From assembly GCA_002077045.2 (NCBI GenBank), contig KZ111151.1, forward strand, positions 832,989-896,988: a DNA stretch of 64,000 bases, given 5' to 3'. This stretch comes from Rachicladosporium sp. CCFEE 5018. Its lineage: Eukaryota; Ascomycota; Dothideomycetes; Cladosporiales; Cladosporiaceae. The translations under genes were made by a program, and so were the position numbers. This document shows positions 9,034 to 19,019 of the stretch, one piece after another; positions within the stretch are counted from its first letter, which is position 1; every line of letters starts with the position of its first letter. Below the pieces are notes generated by a model. That model made no database searches. It worked only from the letters and a program-made list of their open reading frames with translations, and had not been told where the DNA came from.

Positions 9034-12000
9034 TCAGACCACCGGAGCTGAATGTGCTTTCTCGATGACTTCTTGAGTAGCATGAATAACTTTTATATTT
9101 GTAGTATCAGATTGGCAAGAGCATCGAGCTATGCTCAGTCTATACATCAACTCCCGCACTGTTATGGCGCTATATTCGCCAAAGTCCGGGTTGCACTTGG
9201 AGTGAGCGCAATGCGCTTCGTCCATACCGCAGGAGCCTGCCCTAACGTCAGTGACCTGATGCTGAACCCATCGAAGTCCACACGTACCGCTATTGGAGCA
9301 GCAATGGCCGGACCCAGAGACCTGCCTCTCGCCGTAATACGAAGAAGATGCGTACGTTGTCCTAGCGTTATTGGCTCGCCCGCAAGTCCCGTCTTTGCTT
9401 ATCAGCTTTCCCTCAGCTCGCCACTTCCATAAGTCCTGACTCTCATCTTCGGACGAGCAATCAGAGCTGTACGTTAGGCTGCAGTCCTGCGCATTACAGT
9501 GCGTAGTGTCACTGCCACAAGTGCCTGATGGACGTCAGTTCGAGCCCAACCTGCTGCCATCGTCCATTGGAACTCACCATCTTTGCCACAACAACCGCCA
9601 AAGCCGGACCCGCCGCAAGTCTCGCGAATCCCATCGCGTTCGCCACACCTACCATATGAACTGGTCCAGGTGGGATTGGGATCATCCAAGGGATCAGTGA
9701 AGAGAACGAAGGGCTTAGCAGGACTCCAATAGCAGACACCGAAGTTATTATCGCTCCAGGCTTCGCACGAGGGACCGGGACAATCCTTCCCGTTCTCGTA
9801 ACAGCGGTCTGGAGAAGTATCAGCATGATATGCCAATGATAATTCGAACACAGGAAGGACGACCTTCGAAGCAACACTCGCCTAAAGCCGACCCTCGGCA
9901 AGTCACTCCTTTGTCTCCAGTACCTCCGCACCTGCCATCAACACTGACTACAGTATTGGCGGTTGTCCGTGCGGACACTTTTGGAAGCCCGGGACGATTT
10001 AGTCGCCTCGCCAAAGACGTTGTTATCGAGTCCGGCGATCTTGTGGCAGCCTGCACTGTCGTCAAAGTCGTAGTCTTTGCCGAAGGCGGTGTAGCAACCA
10101 CCAGACCCTTCGACTGGAGGATGAGCTCCACTGCGAAGCAACTCGCGTCCTCCGACTTCGTATGTAATGTGCCGACCCCGCATGTAAACCACGTAGAAGT
10201 TCCCGAGTATGAGAGAATAGCCTCGCGGCCGCACTGCGTAAAGTTGCCAGCGGTAGGCGGGTGCAGGTTGGGCTGCAGAAACAGGGCTCCGGCAGTGGTG
10301 ACAGTGTACATACTTTCCGTAGTAAGCAACTGGCCGTTGTTCAGGAAAAAGTCAGTCAACCAGAGAACCTTCTGATAATGATCAGAGACTTTGCGAATCC
10401 AGATCTGCATGGGGCCCATGGTGGTCTTTGAGCAGCCAAACTTGGCCGGTGTACTTGGTGACATGGGAGGCAAGTGCGCATCAGAGGTCGGATCGAGGAT
10501 AGGCTTTCCTGCAGCGTCAGATGCTGGCGTTAGGACAAGCCAGGCAGGCATGCACTGCGGTGCGATCGAAGCGTTTGTGAAGACGGCATGGCCAGCATCT
10601 GGCCCATCTGGACACGAGAACCACTGTCGGCTGCCAAAGTACTCCAGGATTGCAGGTTCACCTTCCTCACTGGCGTGGATCTGGACGCTACCACTAGGAC
10701 TGTCTGCAGGAATGGCGAACACAAGTGTGCCAGTCTTGTCGATGTAACCGATGCGGCCATACGAATCCTTCATTGTAGCATCGTACAGACGGACCATGAA
10801 GCCGGTGTCTGTAAGTGTTGTGCCTTTATCAGGCTCATGGTCGCCGATGTACATCTCAAGCTTCATAAATCGGTCTGTGGTATTACTGCCATCTGTCCGC
10901 TCCTCCAAAGACCTTGATGGCAGGCCGCCGATCGTAGTCGGTTTTGGTAGACCAACTGTCGGGAGCCCTGTACCCAATGGTCGAGTCACGGTGTGCGTAG
11001 ACGTAGCTAGCTTGTCCTCTTGTAGAACAAGCGATACGGCATTACACCGCCCGTCCATTGAAGTATCGCGATATGTGAACACTGGGTCGTTATCGCAGCG
11101 GTACCAAGAAATACTAATTGCAGACTTTGTCTTCAGTCCAAGAAATCCAGCTTGGTTGCACCGCTGAAAGTTCGGGACCTCCGCGTCGATGACGGAATTT
11201 TCGAGGAAGGCGAGGGTGTGGTCGTGCTGTATCACCGCAGTACGGGCATGCATGTCAGCTAGCGCACCTCCTTGGAGTAACACACGTCGACCGGTGTCCG
11301 TCAAATTGGCGCCCTGCGGCATTGATGTCCCATGATGAGCCATCAGCTTCATGTAGCCAGGGAGACCATCTTGATGACAATCTAGAACGGCTGCTGCTGT
11401 AGCAGTCGTAAGCGACCCAGACACCGTAGTACTACTCGCCGTCGTCTTAGTGGACAGGGCTGAGCTCGATGTCGAAGTCGTCAATTTCGTGGAGGTCGAG
11501 GTCGAGGTCCAGGTAGCGACTTGTGGTGGAGGCACTGTCGGCACTATCACCGAGGACGGGGATAACGCGGGTACACTGACGGTCGAAGTATGGGTGGGCG
11601 CAGTCGTGGGCTGCAATGCAGTGGTAGTGGGTGGGTGCCCTTCCGGAACAAGCGCAAGCCAGACCTTCGGGCACTTTTCACCGCGCGGCTGGGACACAAA
11701 GTTGTGGCCACCGTCCACGTCACAGCGCCACCACTTATTGGTCCGAACTAGTGCAAGATGGTTTTCGGTGCCGCAAACAGAGAACTGGCTGATCAAAGCC
11801 TGATTGCCCTCGGGCTCCAGCCACTGTAACGTATGATCGTTGTTGACGAACCCATGCCGACCCATCTTGTCCGTGAGCTTGCCGTCGATCAGCTGCACTT
11901 TCTTGCCTGTGTCGACAGGCTCGTTGATCGTAGCCACAGGTATTTGCGCTTGATCATGGTTCGGCTTGACCATAAGTACCATGGACCCATTGCTGTTGGC

Positions 12001-13071
12001 ATGACAGCCGGGCGCGGGCGTTTCGGGGGTCGGGAAAGGTGCAGGAGGTACTATGGACCCCGTACTTGACTGCATTACAGCAAGGTCTTTCAACTCGCTG
12101 CTCAGTGCTGCGATCTCCTGGCTCATGGTCGCGAATGGCGGCAGATAGCTCGTAGCAGTCGACACGCCAGCTGACGATTTGGCGGGAACCAGCCAGTCAA
12201 GCAGCTGCTTTTCCAGATCCACGGCCGTGTCGAGGAAGCTCAATGCTGCCGCATCCTTCGGTGGCATCACTGTTGGATCAGATTTCTGCACGACAGTTGA
12301 CTTGATTGTACTTGTCGTCTTGTGAGTCACTGTGCTACTGTGTGTGCTCGTCGTAGTCCGAGTTGACCGAAAGGTGCTGCTTGGACTGGTCGCCGTATGA
12401 ATCTCTCCAGTCGAGTGCGTCGAGATCCCACTGCTAGGTGTGTGTGCAGGCGTAGGTATGTTTGCAATAGTCGTTGGGACTGCAGTCTCGCCTCCCACGC
12501 AATTGCCGTCCACCGCAGCGCAAGCGCCAGAAGGCATGCCCTTGGGAGTGGTGAATGTTGCGCCCGGACACGTGTCAAGGGAATCCCCGGGACAGAGAAC
12601 GCAGCCACCAGTCATGGTCACGCACGTAGCGCGTGTAGTAGTCAAGGTAGACGATAGGGTGCTGTGCGTAGTGGTAGGAAGACCCGTGTTGCCAGAGAGC
12701 ACCTTATCCGTCAGATGTACCGTGCCGTTGCTGCTGCTTGGTGGGATGCCACTAGAGTGGCGAGGAGGAGGACCGTGAACGGAGATAGTCGTGGTCGGGA
12801 CGATCGTGACGGTGCTCTGGACCGTGCTGTGCGTCGTATGGGTCTTGGTGGTGGTCTCTAAACTGTCCTCACGCTTATGGTCCGCAACATCTAGAGCAGT
12901 CGGCCTCTGACGCCTCATGAGCCGCATCGCAGGAGGTGGAGGATCGTCGAAAGCTGTGGCAGATTTGGGTAGTCCAGCGGCCAGCGAAGCCGCATCATGG
13001 TGGACACGCAAGGCGTGCGTGCTGGCGTACACAAGCCCGAGGGCGAAACCAATTGCTTTGGTGAGACGCAT
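9034..13071 (-). CDS. Large secreted protein: four Cys modules plus three CBM18 chitin-binding domains
   Basis: Spliced model complement(9034..9236, 9288..9524, 9578..9808, 9852..13071), 1,296 residues. A signal peptide (MRLTKAIGFALGLVYASTHA) is followed by a Ser/Thr-rich, probably O-glycosylated region. Four copies of a ~120-aa module follow (about residues 354-477, 559-687, 730-855, 878-1000) with the pattern LTDxG...W[YFW]xC. Three C-terminal CBM18 (hevein-like) domains have hallmark runs such as GGCCGKDGTCGSD and GHCCSNSGSCG. CBM18 binds chitin, so the protein probably sits on or shields the cell wall. The last three introns (43, 53, 51 nt) are all phase 1 and each cuts a CBM18 just after its CC pair. 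The first of these has a weak GTGTTC donor. I do not recognise the four-copy module with certainty. Confidence 0.8.
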
Positions 13072-13702
13072 GATTGCTTGTGGTCGAAGAGGATATATAT
13101 CGAACTCGTCCTGAGATAAGCTGCGGTGATTGTGGGCCTCAGACTCTAGATGGACAGTCTCGGTGTATTGATGGACCAGTCCCGTGTTGCTGATATCCGG
13201 CTTGGGCTAGATGATCGATCTGAACAAGGCTTGCTGATACTCGTCAAGGTCGCGAGTACAACACCTCGAAGGTAGGTAGACTAGTTACAGCGAGAGACTG
13301 TCGATGCCGTGTCAAAGTAAGATGTGGTGAATATGAGTGGAAGCAAGAGGAACCAGAAATGCAAAATTACTAAATAATCCACTGGCCAGGAGAGCAATCT
13401 TTCTGTGAGCACGGAAAGGAACAACGCATACCTTGTCGACGAACTATGCAGTCTCATGTTGACAGCTTCCGTGGAAGCTCGTGTCAGTCCTCCTGGATAT
13501 AGAATGCGGTCTATTAGGGCATATGAGACGGCAGACAGCACGGAAAAAATGGCTAGAGGGACACGTGCGTGAAATTTCAAGTCTTGTGCCTGGCGGAACA
13601 GTCGAGCTACGGTAGTCACTGAGCGCGTAGTCGCGCTGGCGAGGCCAGCAGTGCATTTGATTGCTTCTAGACACCCAAATCCTGTGATTATCTCGACGTC
13701 GC
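13072..13702. other. Intergenic; possible small membrane ORF
   Basis: Upstream of the CBM18 gene there is a TATATAT run at about 13092-13098, suitably placed as a core promoter element for the minus strand. A minus-strand open frame at 13281-13619 (112 codons) has two hydrophobic stretches, AIFSVLSAVSYALI and YLVILHFWFLLLPLIF. It matches nothing I know and could be chance. No other gene is supported here. Confidence 0.3.
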
Positions 13703-14705
13703 TTAAGGTCCTCGCGGCGAGCGATTGCTCTCATTGAGACATGTCAGTGGCGACGAACTAGCACGATCCACCCGCACTGATCGGCCTGTACGAGTGTGTT
13801 TTATGTGAGCGCAATGCCGGGGGGTCAGTCTCGCTACAGATCCTCGAGATGGCCGACCATCTTCCTCCGTAGAAGCAGACTCGTGGTCCGTCACTGGCGT
13901 GCTCCATTTCGGCCGACTTGCTGACGATTGATGCTGTGCCTCCTGATCTGTCGCTGTGATGATGAGGTCTTCGTTGGTCCCGAAGAATGGAACTCCCAAG
14001 CCTTTCAGCTCAGTGGTCATTGCCGTCTCCATCGTCTGCTGGGCAGCATGGACCTTGCGATCGAATGTCTGCAGCTCGTCCATCTTACTGGCCTCAAGAT
14101 CTGGGTCCGCATGATCAGGTCCACTCTCGGTCTCTGCATTGCCGTTGAGAGATTGTAGTATTGACATAGCTTGGGAAGCTGACGAAGCTCGACTGGACTG
14201 GCTAGTCTTCAACGCCTGCCGCTCGCTATACCAACGCATCTCGTGGGCACGCTGATCTTGCATCATCTGGGCACTGTCAATGGGAACCGCCACAAGCAAC
14301 AGAGAAACACAAGCCTACCTTCTTAATGCTGAGCTCGAAGGCTTTGTTCTGTGCGGCGATCTTGGTGACACAACGCAAGCCATCTTGCCAGACGGTGATC
14401 GTGGCAGGATCTATAACAGACACTGGGGCCGTTGATGGCGTAACAGAGCGGCTCTGCGGACGACCTCGAAGACGAGGATCATGTGGTGGTAGATCGGGCG
14501 CGGAAGACTCTATCAAAGACCGTGACTGGGTATGAGACGACGGAAGACCTGGAAAACTGTATGGAGCGCTTCCATTGGCCACATTAATGCCGTTGCCATT
14601 GCTATGTGGCGTGGGATATAGTGGCTGTAAGGGCTGGTGTCCTCCTGGCTGGCTTAGCTGCGCGAGCGTTGCAAGAATAGCGTCGAGGTCTTGCGGTTGC
14701 GACAT
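13703..14705 (-). CDS. DUF2458-type conserved fungal protein
   Basis: Spliced model complement(13703..14266, 14319..14705), 316 residues. The 52-nt intron (GTAGGC donor, CCCAG acceptor) joins FELSIKK to MMQDQRAHEMRWYSERQAL. Landmarks match the fungal DUF2458 family as I know it: an early DPRLRGRP motif, then TVWQDGLRCVTKIAAQN, then a coiled-coil-like helical part with W-Y-x-x-R-Q-A-L, and LGVPFF near the end. Function of the family is unknown. No targeting signal is visible. The last 70 residues are low-complexity and could be shortened by another unseen intron. It is divergent from the next gene, with 192 bp between starts. Confidence 0.7.
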
Positions 14706-14897
14706 CGTGCGCTACGGATCCAATGAAATCCTCAGTCGGAGTGCAATCTGCACAACGGTGGGCAAGATGTTCATGTTGTTGCGATGGGGAATACAGTACA
14801 TAGCTTCGACGTTGCGGCAGAGTCCGCCGCTACGGAACCTTCCATCCCATTGACAACATACGCTGTCGACATATGTGCTACTTGTACCCGGCCATAG

Positions 14898-15833
14898 ATG
14901 CATCGCCATGTAATTCTCCGATCTAGGGGAAGACTTCTCGTCCAGCGATTTTCTACTACTCGTCGCCATGCCGGTACAGCCAGTCTGAAGACGGAGCAAA
15001 TCTTGGACTTCCTCGAAGATGAGGACAAGCGCCTTCTCGAGAAAGCCGGCCATGATGCCGACCGCATGATTGAGACCTCACACGCCGTGCTTGAAGCCGT
15101 GAAGTCTATACCGACAGAGATCCGTTTAGCGAACTCGGCCGCGGTGCCACCATACACGATATTCTTCCGGCAAGAGCGGATCAGCGCTGCTGAGAGGGCT
15201 GCTGCGAACACTTCGGCGCACATCGACAACATCAAGAAGCATTTCAGGGATCAATTGCGGGAGCCGCGAAGGAGTGCTACTGGTGCTGCTGACGTAGCGA
15301 ACTCATTGTACTCCGGAGGACTGGACGAGGACGCGGAGGGTGACACGCAGGAGTCCAAGAAGATTCACAGGGATGCTGCTGCAGCGAGAGCGAAGGACGC
15401 TGCCGAGAGATATGCACAGATGGTGCGGGACCTCACTGGCGTGATAGCCAGAACGGGTACGGCAGATGTCTCTGTAGAGAGGACAGCGAATCCGTTTGCG
15501 AGAACAATTCCAGCGGACGCGAGCGCTGATGGGGTACCATCGGAGAATGGTTTCAAGATCAGACTTGGAGCTCTTGGGGCTGCGGACATTGCGAGACCCA
15601 CACAGCCCGACAGCACCGGGACAGGGGCAATTACGACTCCACGCGTGGTCGACCAGACGAGTACCCGCAAGGACGACAGCGACATTCAATCGGGCACTAC
15701 CACTACCACAACAGCATCAGCTACTGATAATACAAGCGAGTCCTCCATTACAGACACTCCTGTGCGTAAGCCGAAGCCGTCTTCGTCAATGCTCGGATTG
15801 CTCAACAGACTGAAACAACGATCTGGCTCGTGA
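14898..15833 (+). CDS. Hypothetical protein, possible mitochondrial presequence
   Basis: Single exon, 311 residues from the ATG at 14898. The first 30 residues carry eight Arg and no acidic residues (MHRHVILRSRGRLLVQRFST), which resembles a mitochondrial targeting presequence. An acidic helical region follows (QILDFLEDEDKRLLEKAG). Around residue 85-95 PPYTIFFRQERISAAERAA looks like the most conserved part. The C-terminal half is Thr/Ser-rich and disordered, ending in a short amphipathic helix (MLGLLNRLKQR). I do not recognise the family. Mitochondrial location is an inference from N-terminal composition only. Confidence 0.6.
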   Translation: MHRHVILRSRGRLLVQRFSTTRRHAGTASLKTEQILDFLEDEDKRLLEKAGHDADRMIETSHAVLEAVKSIPTEIRLANSAAVPPYTIFFRQERISAAERAAANTSAHIDNIKKHFRDQLREPRRSATGAADVANSLYSGGLDEDAEGDTQESKKIHRDAAAARAKDAAERYAQMVRDLTGVIARTGTADVSVERTANPFARTIPADASADGVPSENGFKIRLGALGAADIARPTQPDSTGTGAITTPRVVDQTSTRKDDSDIQSGTTTTTTASATDNTSESSITDTPVRKPKPSSSMLGLLNRLKQRSGS

Positions 15834-16227
15834 TGCGATGTCGCTGTCGTTAACTGGATATCGACAGTGTAGTCTTGCAGTCTACTTGACTCACGTTGGC
15901 CATGGACGTTACTGTGGTGCATGACACGGCGTTCGCTCACATCGCGCGGATGTCTTTGTCCTTCGGAAGCCGTCGATAGCCCACGAACTCTTATTGACAC
16001 ACACATACGGCAACACCTCATCGGATTGAACACCAAGCCTTTGTTTGGCGCTTCGCAAGCTGTGGCTTGGCTCCGCAGCAATGCACAAGCAAGCCTGAAG
16101 CTCATAGCTGTCACCAGCACACATGGTTCGGAAGGCTCTTCCTCAGTACACACACATGCGACCTCGAGCAAAAGTCTGAACGCTCTCTCGATCGTAACGC
16201 CATCGCGTTGCGTCATAACTAGCCAAC
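15834..16227. other. Intergenic, promoter of the first small secreted protein
   Basis: About 390 bp with no gene visible. It should carry the 3' end of the preceding gene and the promoter of the secreted protein at 16228. Confidence 0.4.
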
Positions 16228-16788
16228 ATGAAGTTATTCGCCACCATCCTCGCCCTCCTCCTCGCCGTCTGCAGCATGGCGAGCGCCTACGAGGGTCCCG
16301 ATTGGGGCAGAGGCTGGTGCCGCTCCCTGCACCCCAAAGTATGGGGTGCCATCAACACCTTTTGCAACGAGGGCTACAGCGGCAGGAACCCAATCGTAAG
16401 TCCCTGTAGCAGCGCCTGCATACTGCCCTAACGCGGAAGTGATGCTGACGTACTTTATACAGTTCACCGGCGACAACTGGGCGACCAACGGTGTCCGCAA
16501 CGGCAAAGCCTGGGTCCGCATTGCGCAGAGTTGTGGTGATAGGCAGTACGTGCCGTGGGATATATCTGCTTTAAGCAGTTCTAGTAAGGTGATTCGACCG
16601 TGTGGCAACGGACTTCACTGATAAAGGGCAAAGCGATATGTGCATATACGGCACCAAAGAGCGCGGAGAGGCGAACAGAGACTATGGACGTAATGGGTGC
16701 CAGCACTGGATGTAAGTCATTCTGTTTCAGCAGGGCTTAGGCGCGATCGTATGGCTGACGATGAAATAGTATCAACAACCCTCCGTAA
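16228..16788 (+). CDS. Small secreted Cys-rich protein 1 (SSP1), possibly frameshifted
   Basis: Model join(16228..16395, 16463..16583, 16627..16711, 16770..16788), 130 residues. A signal peptide (MKLFATILALLLAVCSMASA) precedes WGRGWCRSLHP and then NTFCNEGY. This is the same scaffold as the copies at 17147-17641 and 18029-18601. Intron 1 (GTAAGT...ATACAG) falls at the same place in all three. After YVPWDI a 2-bp AT duplication (GATATATCTGC, 16559-16569) shifts the frame relative to the siblings. Using an acceptor at 16626 instead of the sibling-equivalent one at 16633 restores the frame. That acceptor lies very close to the branch site, so the gene may be functional or recently broken. Six-Cys secreted proteins like this are effector-like; a distant likeness to Y3-type glycan-binding proteins is only an impression. 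Confidence 0.6.
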
Positions 16789-17146
16789 ACGGTTGTCAGT
16801 CGGTAGCCAACCCGACAAACAGGCAGTCGATCAAGTAGACCGATGACGATGAATACACTCTTTAAATCTACTTTCGACTACAGGAGGGAGTACAGCACTC
16901 CATCAAGGAGCAGCACGCCTACGCCACTTCTGCATGCGTTCGCTCTACATTCCTCAGCTCCACGAACTATGCGCCAAGACTCCTCTGCGGAGTAAAGGTA
17001 TACAATGAGAGCACGACCTAGACTTCCTGAGCGGTGAGAGCATGCCTGCTAGACACGAGTATCAAGATGGTAGGTATTTCATGACCTCATACACACTTTG
17101 AACAGCTCGTCGATCCCCAAGCGCTGCTCCTTCTCTCCAATCACGC

Positions 17147-17641
17147 TCATGCCGGATTATTGATAATCCACTTCTGACACCCAACACCATCTGTCCACCC
17201 ACCATAGTTCCTCGCATTCTCGCCACGGTTGTTCCCAGAAATACACATGTCGCTACGCCATAGTTAGCTAGGTCCAAGTCCAACGAATTCGGGGCGCCGT
17301 ACTAGAATTGTTTGAAGCAGATATCCCACGGAACATACTCATGCCGTCCCCAGCACGTATGGCCGATATGCACCCATGCGTTGCCGTAGCGTTGGCCGTT
17401 TTGGGCAGCGTTTTCGCCGGTGAGCTAGGGATATGGATCAGCAGAGGATTGGAGAGCGGGTTGGGAGGGAGTGATGTACGATTGGAGTTTTGGGGTTGTA
17501 GCCTTAATTGCAGAACTTCTCGATGGCTTTCTGGACGTTGGGGTGGAGGCGGGCGCAAGTGCCTTTGCCCCAGTCCGCCGGAGCGGTTGCGGAGACTGTG
17601 GAGGCTGAGAGAGCGGCGAAGAAGAGAGCGGAGAGCTTCAT
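17147..17641 (-). pseudogene. Small secreted Cys-rich protein 2 (SSP2), nonsense-disrupted
   Basis: Exons complement(17147..17252, 17303..17424, 17480..17641) give a 129-codon frame that is complete except for a TAA at codon 46 (17504-17506). SSP1 has GAA (Glu) at that position, so one G-to-T change would account for it. Everything else is in order: signal peptide (MKLSALFFAALSASTVSA), WGKGTCARLHP, two introns with good signals (the second has a GCTAAC branch site), all remaining Cys, and a normal end WIINNP. The product as it stands would be about 45 residues and lack most Cys. It is the clearest single-lesion pseudogene in the window, unless the stop is read through. Confidence 0.75.
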
Positions 17642-18028
17642 GGTTGCGTTGGTCGATGTTGAGTATTTTGCCCTGTGTGCGTGAGCTCAGTCGGCTGAAT
17701 TGGACACAATACAGCGGTAGTCGTCGGTTACAGGTGAGCTAGTTCGAGCTGCCACGACTTCCCTTTGTCTTGCGCGGCTGATGTGAGTAGCGACGCTGCC
17801 CAGCGAAAATGGCGAAGTACAATACTAAGCAGTCGAGTCTTTGTCAAATAGCAGCACGGGCTTGCGAACAGCCAGTCGAAGACGCAGAGACAATGTACTC
17901 ACCCGATGTAGCTTAGAAGAGACATGTAGTAGTAAAGTAGAGTCAACTTACGTCTCCTGTCTTAGCTCAAAAATCGCATCATAACCATATCACCATCGCT
18001 GCAGCAGACACAATCACACATCGCCATC

Positions 18029-18601
18029 ATGAAGTCCATCCTCGCCCTCTTCACAGTCATGCTGGCTTGTGTGTTCTTCGCACAGAATGCGGTCGCGATC
18101 GACGACGCAACTCGGTGCTCCCAGAAATACGGCAGCGTCGTCAACGCTATCGGCAAGTTTTGCACCAAGAATGGACAAACCCCTCTTACGCAGATGGTAT
18201 GAGCACATCAACCGGTGGATGTTGGAGTGTAGTAGTGCCGTGCTGACGACCTCTTCAGTTCAGTCCCGGCCCATTTACCAACGAGGGCGTGTGGTCCAAT
18301 GATAAGAAAGTCACTGTCTGGATTAATGGTATGTGAGAGCGCTTGCCATCCCACTCCAGTAAGACGTAGCTGACAGATCGCCAGGGAACTGCAACCCGAA
18401 GCAGTACATTCCTCCGTACTGGTGTTTTGCCCAGCTCTACAATATGTGTGCAAATGGGAATCAGAAAGGTGAAAAGCAGCAGCGTTACGGTAAGAAGTGA
18501 GAAACTCGGCCGGAGCATGACCCACGAAAATGACATCTGATCCAGGTACCAACGGATGCCAGACTTGGAACATCATGGTGCCGAGCTACCATGGGAACTA
18601 G
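18029..18601 (+). CDS. Small secreted Cys-rich protein 3 (SSP3), intact
   Basis: Model join(18029..18196, 18259..18328, 18385..18489, 18546..18601), 132 residues. The signal peptide is MKSILALFTVMLACVFFA. It shares with SSP1 and SSP2 the spacing of Cys, the GKFC segment, the QYIPPYWCF block with the following LYNMC, and the YGTNGCQTW block. The frame is uninterrupted in all four exons. Intron 1 is at the family position and phase. Introns 2 and 3 sit at places not used by its siblings. It is the only undamaged member of the trio and the more diverged one. Probably exported; partner and role unknown. Confidence 0.72.
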
Positions 18602-19019
18602 ATGAGGTCCATCGAGGCCATGGATATGTACAGACGTAATGGCGTATCGCTCAAGAAAGCACCCGTTCACTTGAGATTATCAGTGCGCGCTCATACATCG
18701 TAGACGGCCATGCATCTGTGCCCTAGAACCCGGAACACATGCATCTGTCGTTGATAAGTGCGTTCGCCAGACGACAAGATCGCAGAAGGGTAGTCTCGTG
18801 GCCAGAATGATGACAGTGGCGACGAGGTATGCGAGATGAAGAGAGAATCCATGCCAAGATTTTGACTCGGGAGGAGCCGCACTGATCCCGCCGCATTTTG
18901 GAAAGACGTGAAGCCAACCGCAGTAACATATTTCACCCTGCAGCGTGACTCACTGCTACGCCCTGCACTGTCGATTCCGCTCACTTCTCGACACACACTC
19001 CCCCCGTATCACCGCCATC
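18602..19019. other. Intergenic between SSP3 and eIF3c
   Basis: About 420 bp without a supported gene. The frame of the eIF3c gene is open upstream to 18945, but MSRFFHG at 19020 is the expected family start, so the extension is treated as leader. Confidence 0.45.

Noticed and set aside
13281..13619. 112-codon hydrophobic minus-strand frame as a firm gene
   Set aside because: Two hydrophobic stretches only; no homology, promoter or splice evidence, so it is mentioned but not called as a gene.
5277..17506. Programmed stop-codon readthrough at the three single in-frame stops
   Set aside because: The stops are TAG, TAG and TAA; none has the TGA-CTA context known for efficient readthrough, so decay is the simpler reading.
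18945..19019. Upstream extension of eIF3c
   Set aside because: MSRFFHG at 19020 is the conserved start; the extra residues resemble nothing in the family.
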